The translations under genes and the position numbers were made by a program. Source: Rickettsia endosymbiont of Ceutorhynchus obstrictus (lineage in GTDB: Bacteria > Pseudomonadota > Alphaproteobacteria > Rickettsiales > Rickettsiaceae). Taken from it: a stretch of 64,000 nucleotides of DNA. The notes under the pieces were generated by a model. It did no database searches. It was given only the letters and a program-made list of their open reading frames with translations, and had not been told where the DNA came from. Location: NCBI RefSeq assembly GCF_964026565.1, contig NZ_OZ032162.1:1178001-1242000 (forward strand). The letters are read 5' to 3'. Positions 1 through 9,169 of this stretch are shown here, in pieces (the stretch's first letter is position 1; each line of letters begins with the position of its first letter).

Positions 1-59
1 AGTTTTGTAGTAAAATTTCTCCTATATTTTCATGAATAAATAATTAAGATAAGTATCTC

Positions 60-89
60 TTGGCAGCATATAAGCAATTATGTTATAAT
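60..89 (+). promoter_or_regulatory. Putative sigma70-type promoter of the restriction-modification operon
   Basis: TTGGCA at 60-65 and TATAAT at 84-89 are separated by 18 bases, a near-consensus vegetative promoter. It lies about 75 bases upstream of the methylase start and nothing else is on this strand. Base composition is very AT-rich, so chance -10 matches are common; the good -35 raises confidence. Confidence 0.45.
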
Positions 90-162
90 ACTGCATAAGT
101 AAATTTAAAGGTTATCACTAAAAAGAATAAAACTAATTAAATTTGAGAGTAATATTTATATT

Positions 163-2043
163 ATGCATTCAAACATCCCTAAAAATAGCGAAGTGGACGC
201 TTATTCTTATATAAAAAATGAATTAGAAAAGCTAGGTTGGATTGTTAAAAATCCTGCTAGAGTTCCGAATGGAGAAGTATATAAACAAAATGAATCACTC
301 TCTAATTTAGAGATTAAAAATGTTTTAATAAGAGACATGCCTGAAGCTATTATCAAGCTTAATGAGTGTGATTTATGGGTTATCGAAAGTAAAAGAGATA
401 AAAAAGATATTGATAAGGCGTTAGATGAGGCTAAAAATCAATATGCTCAAAAAATCAATAAAAGTACTAAAATCAGATGTATTATTGCAACCGGTATTGC
501 GGGTAATGATACTGACGGATATACGGTAATAAATCAATATCTACATAATAATAAATGGGATACGGTTTTATTTAATGGAAAAGATAAAAACACTTTATTA
601 TCAAAGGAGCAAGTTAATTATCTATTAATAAATAAAACCCCTAATTGGCTAGAATTTCCAGATTTTCCGGAAGAAAAATATTTAAGCTCAGCTGAAAATA
701 TAAACAAAATATTGCATAATGCCGGAGTTAATAAAAATAAAAGAGCTAGGTTTATTGCCGGTTTAATTTTATCTTTATCCTTAAATGAAGAAATTAATTT
801 AAGGACAGATAATACAACAACACTTGTAAAAAATATAAATAATTTAATAGAACAAAAGTTAAACGAAGTTAATAAACAACATTTTTTTGATTTCATTAAG
901 TTAGAGGTGCCACCTAGTAAAGAAAATCATATTAAGTATAGAAGAGCTATCATTGAGGCGTTAAAAGAGCTGCAAACATTAGATATTAAAAATGCAATGG
1001 CATCCGGCAATGATATTTTAGGCAAATTTTATGAAAAGTTTTTAAAATATGGAAACGGTGCTAAAGAAATAGGAATTGTATTAACTCCTAGACATATTGC
1101 TCAATTTGCCACGGAAGTTTTAGATATTAAATATAGTGATTATATTTTTGACCCTGCTTGTGGAACCGGTGGTTTTCTGGTAGCTGCTTTTGATTATGTT
1201 AAAAGTAATTCTAATGTAAGTCAAATAGATACATTCAAGAATTATAATATATTTGGCATAGAACAGGATGATGAGGTTGTAGCTCTTGCACTTGTTAATA
1301 TGATTTTTAGAGGTGACGGCAGAAACAATATCAGTGAAGGTAATTGTTTTCAAAAGAATATATTAAAAATAAATACAGGCCTATATACAAGTGGTAAATA
1401 TGAAAAAAGGAATGGTAATCAAAATGACAATCCTTTAATTACAAAAGTCTTAATGAATCCTCCTTTCGCATTAAAAAAGGGAGATGAAAAAGAAAGTCAT
1501 TTTATTGATTATGCTTTATCTCAAATGCAAGATGGAGGAATGTTATTTGTTATTATTCCAATTTCAGTGATGATTGAAGCTTCTCTTAAGAATTGGAGAA
1601 AAGAATTATTAAAAAATAATACTCTTTTATCAGTTGTAACTTTTCCTCAAGATTTATTTAATCCATCGGCAAGTGTAGGAACAATTGGTGTTTTTGTAAA
1701 AAAAGGTATTCCTCATAATTTTGATAGCCAAAAAGTATTTTTTGTTAGAATAACTTATGACGGTTACAAAATGAAAAAGGGGAAAAGAATTAAAAACTCT
1801 AAAGTTCCTGATATGACATTAGAGTTAAAAGATGAGTTAAAAGCATTTATGATTAATCAAAATCTTAATTTTAAAGATATTCCAGAAGTTAAAAAAATAT
1901 GTTTATTAGATAAAAACGATAAAAATATAGAATTAGTACCAGAAAACTATATTGATGGTAAAATTCCAACTTTAGAAGAAATCCAAAATGGAATTGAAGA
2001 TTTAATCAAAAGTTGTGCTTGCTATATTATTAAAAATAAATAG
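163..2043 (+). CDS. Fused nuclease/N6-adenine methyltransferase of a BcgI-like (type I/IIB) restriction-modification system
   Basis: A 626-residue protein. The C-terminal two thirds is an N6-adenine DNA methylase of the HsdM type: SAM motif I DPACGTGGF at 330-338 and catalytic NPPF at 432-435. The first ~150 residues resemble the HsdR N-terminal nuclease domain, with a possible PD-(D/E)xK core (PE at 60-61, D70, then E75-S-K77 in VIESKR). Nuclease plus methylase in one ~630-residue chain followed by a separate ~310-residue specificity protein is the BcgI arrangement; a plain HsdM would not carry the nuclease-like front. It should methylate adenine in, and possibly cut around, a bipartite site. 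The ATG at 163 is the first start in the frame. The next gene begins 5 bases after the stop. No separate hsdR is visible. Methylase assignment is firm; the nuclease domain is inferred from motif spacing. Confidence 0.85.
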   Translation: MHSNIPKNSEVDAYSYIKNELEKLGWIVKNPARVPNGEVYKQNESLSNLEIKNVLIRDMPEAIIKLNECDLWVIESKRDKKDIDKALDEAKNQYAQKINKSTKIRCIIATGIAGNDTDGYTVINQYLHNNKWDTVLFNGKDKNTLLSKEQVNYLLINKTPNWLEFPDFPEEKYLSSAENINKILHNAGVNKNKRARFIAGLILSLSLNEEINLRTDNTTTLVKNINNLIEQKLNEVNKQHFFDFIKLEVPPSKENHIKYRRAIIEALKELQTLDIKNAMASGNDILGKFYEKFLKYGNGAKEIGIVLTPRHIAQFATEVLDIKYSDYIFDPACGTGGFLVAAFDYVKSNSNVSQIDTFKNYNIFGIEQDDEVVALALVNMIFRGDGRNNISEGNCFQKNILKINTGLYTSGKYEKRNGNQNDNPLITKVLMNPPFALKKGDEKESHFIDYALSQMQDGGMLFVIIPISVMIEASLKNWRKELLKNNTLLSVVTFPQDLFNPSASVGTIGVFVKKGIPHNFDSQKVFFVRITYDGYKMKKGKRIKNSKVPDMTLELKDELKAFMINQNLNFKDIPEVKKICLLDKNDKNIELVPENYIDGKIPTLEEIQNGIEDLIKSCACYIIKNK

Positions 2044-2048
2044 GTAAC

Positions 2049-2990
2049 ATGCTCAACATAGACAATTTATTTCATATAGAGAATGCTAAATCCAAAGGAT
2101 TTGAACATTACGAAGAAGGAAATATCCCATTTATTACAAATGGCGATTATGAGAATTCGATTGTTGGATTTGTTACACCATTAGAAAAAGATAAAATTTT
2201 TGATAGAGCATGTATTTGTATATCATCTTTTTGTGAAGCAACAATTCAAAAACCACCTTTTTTACCTAGAGGTAACGGTGGTAGTGGTTTAGTTGTTTTA
2301 GTACCAAAAATACCTATGAAAGAGGAAGAAATTTATTTTTATGCATCTCAAATCAATATGATTAAATGGAAATTTAGCTTTTCAAGAATGTTAATTGGTC
2401 GGAGGATTCAAAATTTAAAATTTGTAAAATATGAACCGCTTAAGTTTAAAATTAAAGATACATTAAAAAATTTAGTTCCCGAGGTAAAATTAAAAGATAA
2501 AATCCAAGAAAATAAAAATATTCAACTTATAAAGGTTCATATGTTATGTTATGTTGAGAAAAAAACATCATTACCTCAGAATATTTTAAATTTACAAGGT
2601 AATGTCCCGTATGTAACTACAACCTCATTAAATAATGGTGTGTCTCAATTTACAGATGAAGAGCCAAATTTTAAAAGTAAATGCCTGTCTATTGCAATGA
2701 ATGGAAGCGTAGGAGAGGTATTTTTTCAAATTGATGATTTTATTACAAGCGGAGATAATGCTGTATTAACATTAAAAGATGAATATAATCCATATTTATT
2801 ATTATATATAGCCGTATTACTTAAAAATCATCAATGGCGATATAATTACTCTAGGAAATTAAGTCTGAATAAATTAAAAAATCTTGAATTAGCTATTCCG
2901 ATAAAAAATGAAAAAATAGATTTAAATTATATAAAAAGCATAGTGATTAATTCGTATGGCTTTGATTTATTAAAACAGTATTTATTTTAA
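2049..2990 (+). CDS. Specificity (S) subunit, HsdS/BcgIB-like
   Basis: A 313-residue partner of the upstream methylase, probably the DNA-recognition subunit. It contains two similar halves, each opening with a target-recognition-domain signature: IPFITNGD near residues 26-33 and VPYVTTTSL near 186-194. Each half continues into a helix-rich stretch (ENKNIQL near 154; FDLLKQYLF at the end), as expected of S subunits that bind two half-sites. Length is close to BcgI subunit B and shorter than a typical ~400-residue HsdS. The start is 5 bases after the methylase stop, so the pair is an operon. No frameshift or stop is visible. The recognition sequence cannot be predicted from the sequence. Confidence 0.8.
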   Translation: MLNIDNLFHIENAKSKGFEHYEEGNIPFITNGDYENSIVGFVTPLEKDKIFDRACICISSFCEATIQKPPFLPRGNGGSGLVVLVPKIPMKEEEIYFYASQINMIKWKFSFSRMLIGRRIQNLKFVKYEPLKFKIKDTLKNLVPEVKLKDKIQENKNIQLIKVHMLCYVEKKTSLPQNILNLQGNVPYVTTTSLNNGVSQFTDEEPNFKSKCLSIAMNGSVGEVFFQIDDFITSGDNAVLTLKDEYNPYLLLYIAVLLKNHQWRYNYSRKLSLNKLKNLELAIPIKNEKIDLNYIKSIVINSYGFDLLKQYLF

Positions 2991-3042
2991 TTCCATACTT
3001 TAACTTAAATTTACATGCTGCTAGTACTTACCTAACATATAA

Positions 3043-3119
3043 GCATTCGTAGCTCAGCTGGATAGAGCATTGCCCTCCGAAGGCAAAGGTCGTTGGTTCA
3101 AATCCAATCGAATGCACCA
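3043..3119 (+). tRNA. tRNA-Arg (anticodon CCG)
   Basis: Complete cloverleaf. The acceptor stem GCATTCG (3043-3049) pairs with CGAATGC (3109-3115), followed by discriminator A and an encoded CCA (3117-3119). The anticodon stem TTGCC/GGCAA encloses loop CTCCGAA, giving anticodon CCG, which reads CGG. D-arm and GGTTCAAATCC T-arm are normal. An open frame on the opposite strand is only the antisense of this tRNA. Confidence 0.95.
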
Positions 3120-3240
3120 TTCGACATTTTCGGACAAATTCACAAACATATCGGACTAGAGAACGCAGCACAAAGTCTAGCTTTCGCCCGGTTAACTTTA
3201 TTATTGGGATAGCCAATTTTATTAATCGGTTTTTTTTCTT
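3120..3240. other. tRNA-Arg 3'-flanking segment with similarity to the tRNA-Val 3' flank
   Basis: The ~41 bases from the encoded CCA onward (CACCATTC, then CATTTTC, then CAAATT, AC, AA, TAT) match the sequence following tRNA-Val at 60378-60420 at about 30 of 41 positions. Beyond that the two diverge. This may be a processing/terminator region or a relic of integration at tRNA 3' ends. No protein-coding signal is seen here. Confidence 0.4.
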
Positions 3241-3284
3241 AATTCTTACTGTCCGCTAAACTGTTATAATTCATTCCCCATAAG

Positions 3285-3720
3285 GTAATGGCTTTGCTGC
3301 ATGGCTCGAATTTTCGATGTCATTCTAGCTAAAGGCGGAGCGTTATTGCATGGCTACCGGAATCGTCATTGCGAGCGACTGGCGGCGTTGTTGCGTGGAT
3401 CAAAAACTCTACGTCATTGCGAGGAGGCATTTATGCCGACGCGGCAATCAAGTATAAACATATTTTTATACTAAACTTGTTTAGTATTCTAATTAAATCC
3501 CTCATTACATTCGGGATAGCCTGGATTGCCGCAGCCACTTCGTGGCTTCGCAATGACGGTGTTTTTTTATAAGGATTTCGAGCCATGCAACAAAACCGCA
3601 TTTGCGCGGAGCGCGGCAATCTAGAAAATAATAGTCATCCTGAATTTATTTCAGGATCTTTTTATATTAGATGCGGCAAACTTGTTCAGCATGACAAGGA
3701 GTCGTTTTAGCTGCTTTAAC
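3285..3720. repeat. Nested palindromic repeat cluster containing a Pal-A copy
   Basis: No gene between the tRNA-Arg and the DUF6980-like gene. The block has several GTTGTTGCATGG-type ends, a 147-bp Pal-A core at 3412-3558 (CGTCATTGCGAGG to CTTCGCAATGACG, able to fold on itself), and the inner part of Pal-B at about 3633-3703. The stretch 3341-3594 is present again, inverted and nearly identical, at 60929-61183. A 67-codon open frame inside it is repeat sequence, not a gene. Confidence 0.85.
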
Positions 3721-3802
3721 GCTAGCCTCTTCCAAGCGACCTTAGAGATTCCTTACCGATTTATTTATTTTTAAAATCTTTAATTCATATCTGCTATAGT
3801 CC

Positions 3803-4117
3803 TTACAACCCACGCTTCTTCCACCATTCGCCTGTCCAAAATTCAGCTGGTACTTTACTTCTCTCTTCTCCAATTGGATCAGTAATATTATATTCTTTCT
3901 CTAAAATATCATACCATTCATCTGAAAGTTCTTTTGGTAATTTAGTACCACACCATGGGCAATATTGTATATAACAACCTATGTCTTTTCCATGCACGGT
4001 CATATATTCCCGATGAGGTGGGTAATATTCAATAATTGTTTCTTCGGTCCTAGTATCATAAAGGGATATAAACCTACCATCTTTTTTACTAGGAAAATTT
4101 TGACAACAAAATTTCAT
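3803..4117 (-). CDS. DUF6980-like small cysteine-motif protein
   Basis: A 104-residue cytosolic protein with a CxxC knuckle (YCPWCGTKLP near residues 53-62) and an N-terminal FCCQ, so a possible metal site. The CPWCGTKLP signature followed by an acidic/aromatic tail resembles the uncharacterised DUF6980 family. No signal peptide or membrane segment. It stands alone, flanked by repeats on both sides, so there is no operon context for function. The sequence is compositionally rich and non-repetitive, unlike the repeat-derived frames nearby, which supports a real gene. Confidence 0.6.
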   Translation of the reverse strand: MKFCCQNFPSKKDGRFISLYDTRTEETIIEYYPPHREYMTVHGKDIGCYIQYCPWCGTKLPKELSDEWYDILEKEYNITDPIGEERSKVPAEFWTGEWWKKRGL

Positions 4118-4192
4118 CTTATTATTTTTTTTACTATTCTATTTACAACCATATCACCTATTCTATAAAAAGTCTGGATTCCGCACCTAAAG

Positions 4193-4376
4193 CACTACTG
4201 TACGAACGTTGAAAAAAGGCTGTGTCATGCCGTGACTTGATCACGGCATCCAGGAAAATAAAGCCATATTAGACTTATTTTAGAGTCTTTTTATGATATT
4301 ATAAGCTGGATTCCGTGGTCGTAGCCACGGAATGACAGAATTTTTACCTCTTTATTTAAACGTTCGTACACTAGAG
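4193..4376. mobile_element. MITE-1 copy 1 (184 bp), 9-bp target duplication
   Basis: Begins CACTACTGTACGAACGTT and ends with its inverse (one mismatch in the last bases, CTAGAG). It is flanked by direct 9-bp repeats CACCTAAAG at 4184-4192 and 4377-4385. Internally it carries two hairpins. This is the only copy not inserted in a Pal-C palindrome, which makes its target duplication the cleanest. Confidence 0.9.
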
Positions 4377-4449
4377 CACCTAAAGCAGGAATGACAGAGC
4401 GTGCTTTAATTATCCATGCAACAACGCTTTATTATAGAGGCGTCACGCT

Positions 4450-4719
4450 CTAATCATTCTTAAATAAATTTTTAGGCATTCTATAATAAATAGTTTTATA
4501 AAACTTATCACTTTGTGGGAATTTACGTTGCCGGATAGAAAAACTGCCGAAACCTCTTATTTCAATTCGCTTTTCCTCTTTAAGCGATCGCTGTAAATAA
4601 TCTAAAACTAGCTTTACCGAATCTACAATATCTTCTTTAGAAAGATAATTTAATTCATTATGTATTTTATCAATAAGATGTGCCTTAGAATGAGATTTAG
4701 AGGAAGATTTAGTAGCCAT
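4450..4719 (-). CDS. ihfB: HU/IHF-family DNA-binding protein, probably IHF beta-type
   Basis: An 89-residue histone-like nucleoid protein that bends DNA as a dimer. The core RIEIRGFGSFSIRQRK (near 51-66) is the family signature. The DNA-minor-groove arm is degenerate: where most members have RNP(K/Q)TG, this has YRMPKN. A basic serine-rich extension precedes the dimerisation helices. The start codon overlaps the stop of sppA by one base, and the sppA-ihfB order is usual in alphaproteobacteria, which favours IHF beta over HU. A sequence-based split between HU and IHF is not certain. Confidence 0.75.
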   Translation of the reverse strand: MATKSSSKSHSKAHLIDKIHNELNYLSKEDIVDSVKLVLDYLQRSLKEEKRIEIRGFGSFSIRQRKFPQSDKFYKTIYYRMPKNLFKND

Positions 4720-5645
4720 TATTGAAAATTGCCTGCATTAAAAATTGCTTTTGCTCCGTGAAAATTATTTTTAAAGAAACTTGGGACAATATTATCAAAA
4801 TCCTCAAAAATCATTTCAAATAATTTAGGTTTCGGTTTTAGTTTAAACTCTTTTATCTCTAACTCCGGACTAATCTTTCTAACATCATATAACCATTTTA
4901 ATGCCGTATCTTCGGAGCCGACACTATCCACTAAATTGAGCTTTAAAGCTTGGCGCCCTGAATATATTCTACCGTCTGCTATTTTTTTCACCTCTACAAG
5001 CGGAATTTTTCGACGTAATACGACAAGCTCAATGAAATAATCATAGGTATCATAAATATTTTCCATTATAGCAATACGCACGGCTTCCGTAACTTTTTCG
5101 GTGGGATTCGGAACGGCTTTTAGTTCACCCGATTTAAAGCTAATAAACTTAATTCCTAATTTTTCAGCCAAATCCGTAACTTCGGCAGTTTGTAGTATCA
5201 CACCGATTGAGCCGGTAATCGTGCCGTTATGACTCACTATATAATCACCGCCGAGAGATATTAAATAGCCGCCGCTTGCCGCCATCGTTCCCATGACTAT
5301 CACCACCGGTTTTTTCTCGGATATTTTACGTAAGATATTATAAATTTTCTCTGACCCTACTACCGTTCCACCCGGTGAATTAACGTTAACTATCAACGCT
5401 TTAATTTGCGTATCATTAATTATTTTTTTGAGTTTTTTATCACGCTTTGCATCTTCAAGAATTATACCGTCTATTAGTATTGAAGCTATATATTCCTGAT
5501 TAATAGACAAGTTATCTTTCGATATAAAATTTTTACCGAGAATAGCAACTAAAACTATGATCAATAAAATCGCAATTAATTTCCAAATTAACAATTGTGA
5601 TTTCTTCTGTCTTCTTTCAATTAAGTAATCAGGGCTTATATTCAT
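4719..5645 (-). CDS. sppA: Signal peptide peptidase SppA (36K type, S49 family)
   Basis: A 308-residue membrane-anchored serine protease that degrades leftover signal peptides. One N-terminal membrane segment lies at about 18-36. The nucleophile is the serine in MAASGGYL (S124), the general-base lysine lies in FKSGELK (171-176), and NSPGGTV (89-95) forms the oxyanion region. Length fits the short bacterial form rather than the ~600-residue E. coli form. ihfB follows with a one-base overlap. In many alphaproteobacteria this pair sits next to rpsA-cmk; here those lie about 52 kb away in the same window. Confidence 0.92.
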   Translation of the reverse strand: MNISPDYLIERRQKKSQLLIWKLIAILLIIVLVAILGKNFISKDNLSINQEYIASILIDGIILEDAKRDKKLKKIINDTQIKALIVNVNSPGGTVVGSEKIYNILRKISEKKPVVIVMGTMAASGGYLISLGGDYIVSHNGTITGSIGVILQTAEVTDLAEKLGIKFISFKSGELKAVPNPTEKVTEAVRIAIMENIYDTYDYFIELVVLRRKIPLVEVKKIADGRIYSGRQALKLNLVDSVGSEDTALKWLYDVRKISPELEIKEFKLKPKPKLFEMIFEDFDNIVPSFFKNNFHGAKAIFNAGNFQ

Positions 5646-6098
5646 TGCTTGCTTAATATTATTTAAAAAATATCTATCTGCTCAAATGCAAGTGGTATTA
5701 CTCTAGTGGCGCGAAGAGTATTGTTGTGTAGAACGTTAAACGTCATTGCGCGGCGGGACGAAGTCTAGAGCGGCAATCCAGGAAAAAATAGCAAAAAATG
5801 CTATGAAAATTATTATTTTCTAGATTGCCGCGCTCCTTCCAGTCGCAGCTTTGTTGCATGGCTAATAATTTACCGTATTATGGTTATTATAAGTACGGTG
5901 TCATACCGTGGCTTGACCACGGTATCCAGAAAAACCTTAATAAAAAGACTGGATGCCGTGGTCAAGCCACGGCATGACACCGAAACACTTTACAAAAATT
6001 CGAGCCAGACAACAACGCTCTTAAAAAAACATTAGAAATTATATAATTTTAAGTCAACAAAAAATTACCGTTTTATTAAAAAATATTATTAAACAACC
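5646..6098. repeat. Palindromic repeats Pal-D and Pal-C
   Basis: No gene. Pal-D (CGTCATTGCG, AGTCTAGAGCGGCAATCC, then its inverse CTAGATTGCCGCGCTCC) covers about 5741-5848. Pal-C, built on the CCGTGGCTTGACCACGG palindrome, covers about 5898-5982. The two are joined by a GTTGCATGGC boundary and a TAATAATTTACCGTATTATGG linker that recurs at 33.26, 35.75 and 44.07 kb. Confidence 0.85.
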
Positions 6099-6425
6099 TT
6101 AAGAGTCATTACGTCCTTTATATTTTTCATCCTCTTCAGCAACCTCATTTGCTTTGTTTTTTGATTCTTTAAATAAATATTCTATTTCTTTTTCAGTTTT
6201 TTCTGAACTATCTATAAAATATTTTAACGGAATATTTAAAATTTTTGCAAAAACATATAGCCTACTTACCGGTATTTTACTTAATCCTTCTTCGTATTTT
6301 TGTATTTGCTGAGTACTTATATCAATAGCTTTACCTAAATCTTTTTGGCTTACTCCCAAAGCAATGCGTCGTTGTTTTAGGCGCTCGCTAACAATCTTCT
6401 CAACATGTTTTCTTGATTTGTTCAT
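6099..6425 (-). CDS. XRE/Cro-CI family helix-turn-helix regulator
   Basis: A 108-residue DNA-binding protein. The helix-turn-helix spans about residues 13-68 (LKQRRIALGVSQKDLGKAID then STQQIQKYEEG), followed by an acidic, lysine-rich tail (SEKTEKEIEYLF to KYKGRNDS) with no obvious domain. This is the compact SinR/HipB-like type common in Rickettsia. It is monocistronic, transcribed toward a repeat block, with lnt upstream on the same strand about 95 bases away. Target genes are unknown. Confidence 0.85.
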   Translation of the reverse strand: MNKSRKHVEKIVSERLKQRRIALGVSQKDLGKAIDISTQQIQKYEEGLSKIPVSRLYVFAKILNIPLKYFIDSSEKTEKEIEYLFKESKNKANEVAEEDEKYKGRNDS

Positions 6426-6520
6426 CTTTATAATTAATTTAATTATTGAAATGTTTATTCAACTTTAGATGTATTATAATGATAGTTTTTTCTTAATCAA
6501 GTAACTTATTAAAAAATTTT

Positions 6521-8047
6521 TTATTTTTGTCTACGTATTATTCTGTTTATTAGATAATGAGTTGATAACATAGCAATAATAACTATTAAAATGCATTTAT
6601 TGCCAAATCGTGAATATATAGTAGGATAATTGATTTTCTGAGGAATTAATCCGTCTATATAACCGATTTTATTTAAGTCTAATTTCTTTATTATGCGCCC
6701 TAAAGGGTCAATTATAGAGGAAATACCGTTATTTGCTACCCTAATCATAGGCAAACCGTTTTCCACGGCTCTGCTGCGACTAATTTGAAAATGCTGATAA
6801 GGGCCGCTCGATTCACCGTACCAAGCATCGTTAGTAATATTAATTATCAAATCGGCAATTTTATTTGAAGTACGAACAAAATCCGGAAAAATCGATTCAT
6901 AACAAATAAGCGGTTTGATTTTAAGATTAAGCTTTTCAAGGTAAACAAGCTCTCTTTTTCCTTCGGTATAATCAACAAATCCGTGTGTTAGTTTTTTAAA
7001 GGGCAATATATTTTTTAAAGGCATATATTCCCCGAACGGGACTAAGTGAGATTTATGATATTCAAATAATTTACTACCGTTTTTTGCGACTGCATACATA
7101 CTAGTATAAAGCTCAAAATCATCGCCCGGCTCCTCGTTACTATCTACTCCGCCGGTAATTAAAATTGCTTTAGACGGTCTTAACATTTTCAATAATTCAG
7201 ACTTTACTTCCGGTTGATTAAAGGGAACTACTAATGCTGCTTCCGACCAAATAATTAAGTCGGCGGAAGAATCTTCGGATAATTTAATATGTAGCATTAA
7301 ATTCTGCCAAAACTCGCCTGCATCCCATTTAGCGGTTTGCGCAATACTCGGTTGTATTAAGCGTACTTTGATATCGGAAAAATGAGTAGGATTATTATCT
7401 AATCTAACTTTGCCGTAAATAGTGATGATTGCTATTATAATAATCGAATTAATTAGTAATATTTTTAATTGCTTGTACTGCTTAGTGAATAACGGATAAA
7501 AACTAGTGGAAATATAAATCACGATAAAGCTAAGCCCGTATATCCCTATTATACTAACGGCTTGAATTAATATATCCGAAAATGAAAAAGCATAGCCTAT
7601 AAGATTCCAAGGAAGACCGGTAAATATCCATGACCTAACCCACTCGAATAATATCCAATATAAACAAAATATAAATTGATAATATTCATTATCTCTCACA
7701 AAAAAACTACATATACAGCTAGCCGAAATAAAACAAGCTAAGATAAGCGGTAACCCTATTAACGCAAACGGAATAGCCCACCAAAATTCTTCAATATAAA
7801 CACTAATCCCAAGGCTAATCCAATACATACCGACCAAAAAATGCCCGAAACCGAATATAAAACTAACTATTGCCGCTTGCTGCCAATTTTTGCAGCTCTT
7901 AACCTGATAGCATAGATACGATAAAGTAAAGAGTAGCGGCAAAAAAAATGTCGGTGCAAAAACAAGCCCGCTAAGCATGCCGAGTAATAAAGAGGTTATT
8001 CTAGAGTTGAGCATATTATTTAATTTTGAAGTAATGTATATTTGCAT
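6521..8047 (-). CDS. lnt: Apolipoprotein N-acyltransferase
   Basis: A 508-residue inner-membrane enzyme that adds the third acyl chain to the N-terminal cysteine of lipoproteins. The N-terminal ~210 residues form several membrane helices. The C-terminal part is a nitrilase-like domain with the expected triad: E269 (IIWSEAALV), K332 (YHKSHLVPFGEYMP) and C382 (LICYESIF), close to E. coli E267/K335/C387. A final membrane helix lies near 485-503. Full length and intact. The ATG at 8047 is followed by a hydrophilic then hydrophobic start as expected. Confidence 0.95.
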   Translation of the reverse strand: MQIYITSKLNNMLNSRITSLLLGMLSGLVFAPTFFLPLLFTLSYLCYQVKSCKNWQQAAIVSFIFGFGHFLVGMYWISLGISVYIEEFWWAIPFALIGLPLILACFISASCICSFFVRDNEYYQFIFCLYWILFEWVRSWIFTGLPWNLIGYAFSFSDILIQAVSIIGIYGLSFIVIYISTSFYPLFTKQYKQLKILLINSIIIIAIITIYGKVRLDNNPTHFSDIKVRLIQPSIAQTAKWDAGEFWQNLMLHIKLSEDSSADLIIWSEAALVVPFNQPEVKSELLKMLRPSKAILITGGVDSNEEPGDDFELYTSMYAVAKNGSKLFEYHKSHLVPFGEYMPLKNILPFKKLTHGFVDYTEGKRELVYLEKLNLKIKPLICYESIFPDFVRTSNKIADLIINITNDAWYGESSGPYQHFQISRSRAVENGLPMIRVANNGISSIIDPLGRIIKKLDLNKIGYIDGLIPQKINYPTIYSRFGNKCILIVIIAMLSTHYLINRIIRRQK

Positions 8048-8371
8048 AATTTCGAGAATTGAAAACCGTCACCCCATGACTTGATCGGCGTTGTTGCATG
8101 GCTCTAAAAAAGTGCCGTATGTCATTCCCGCGCAGGCGGGAATCCAGACTTTTTATTGTCATGCTGAACTTGTTTGCCGCATCTTTTTTAGTATATCCTG
8201 AAATAAATTCAGGATGACTTAAAAATATTTCCTGGATTCCCGCCTGCGCGGGAATGACATCAACCGCAACTTTTAAACTACCTTAGAAATTTGGTATATA
8301 TAATTATTTACAAAATAATACATCATGCTATCATTCCAGCAAGGTTTTAATTATTTAAATAGAGGTAATAA
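8048..8371. repeat. Pal-B palindromic element between lnt and fabI
   Basis: A GGCGTTGTTGCATGGCT end (about 8085) leads into a Pal-B copy at 8119-8261, with CCCGCGCAGGCGGG at one side and CCCGCCTGCGCGGG at the other. The ~110 bases before fabI are AT-rich and probably hold its promoter; I could not pick a convincing -35/-10 pair. Confidence 0.8.
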
Positions 8372-9169
8372 ATGTCAACTAACTTAGCGAGATTATTAGA
8401 AGGAAAAAAAGGGTTAATTACCGGCATTGCAAATAACATGTCCCTATCTTGGGCAATTGCTCAATTAGCCAAAAAACATGGGGCAAGGCTTGGTTTTACT
8501 TATCAATCGGAAATCCTTGAAAAACGCATAATGCCTTTAGCTGAAGAAGTAGATTGCGATTTTGTAACAATGTGTAATGTTACGGATGAAAATTCAATTA
8601 ATAAGTTATTTGAAATTATTAAAGAAAAATGGGGAACATTTGACTTTCTCGTTCATTCTATGGCCTTTGCCGATAGAAATGAGTTAAAAGGGCGTTATAT
8701 CGACACGAGCTTAGCCAATTTCCTAAATTCAATGAATATATCCTGTTACTCCCTTACAACATTTGCAAAACATGCAGAGCCTTTAATGACTGACAAGGGA
8801 AGTATTATAACGTTAACTTATTACGGTGCTGCAAAAGTAATCCCTAATTATAATGTTATGGGAGTCGCTAAAGCTGCATTAGAAGCAAGCGTTAAATATC
8901 TGGCAAGCGACATGGGTAGGAATAACATCAGAGTAAACGCTATTTCGGCAGGACCGATTAAAACCCTTGCAGCTAGCGGTATTAGCGACTTTAATTCTAT
9001 GCTTACCTCTCATGAAGCAAATTCACCGTTACGCCGGAACACTTCAGGGCAGGATGTAGCAGGAGCGGCGGTATATTTATTAAGCGAGCTATCTTCAGGC
9101 GTTACCGGTGAAATACATTATGTCGATTGCGGTTATAATATAATGGGCAGTAATAAGATTAAGGATTAG
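8372..9169 (+). CDS. fabI: Enoyl-[acyl-carrier-protein] reductase (NADH)
   Basis: A 265-residue short-chain dehydrogenase-type enzyme that carries out the last reduction of each fatty-acid elongation round. The dinucleotide-binding segment is GLITGIANNMSLSWAIA (14-30). The catalytic residues are Y150, Y160 and K167 (LTYYGAAKVIPNYNVMGVAK), spaced as in E. coli Y146/Y156/K163. Full length. A purine-rich GAGGTAATAA precedes the ATG and acts as ribosome-binding site. It is flanked by repeats on both sides, so it is a single-gene unit. Confidence 0.96.
   Translation: MSTNLARLLEGKKGLITGIANNMSLSWAIAQLAKKHGARLGFTYQSEILEKRIMPLAEEVDCDFVTMCNVTDENSINKLFEIIKEKWGTFDFLVHSMAFADRNELKGRYIDTSLANFLNSMNISCYSLTTFAKHAEPLMTDKGSIITLTYYGAAKVIPNYNVMGVAKAALEASVKYLASDMGRNNIRVNAISAGPIKTLAASGISDFNSMLTSHEANSPLRRNTSGQDVAGAAVYLLSELSSGVTGEIHYVDCGYNIMGSNKIKD

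Noticed and set aside
3028..3216. 62-codon minus-strand open frame containing GFEPTTFAFGGQCS
   Set aside because: It is the antisense of tRNA-Arg and its flank; this peptide is a well-known false annotation over tRNA genes.
3369..3572. 67-codon open frame identical to one at 60952-61155
   Set aside because: Both are readings of the Pal-A repeat; identity reflects the DNA repeat and not a conserved protein.
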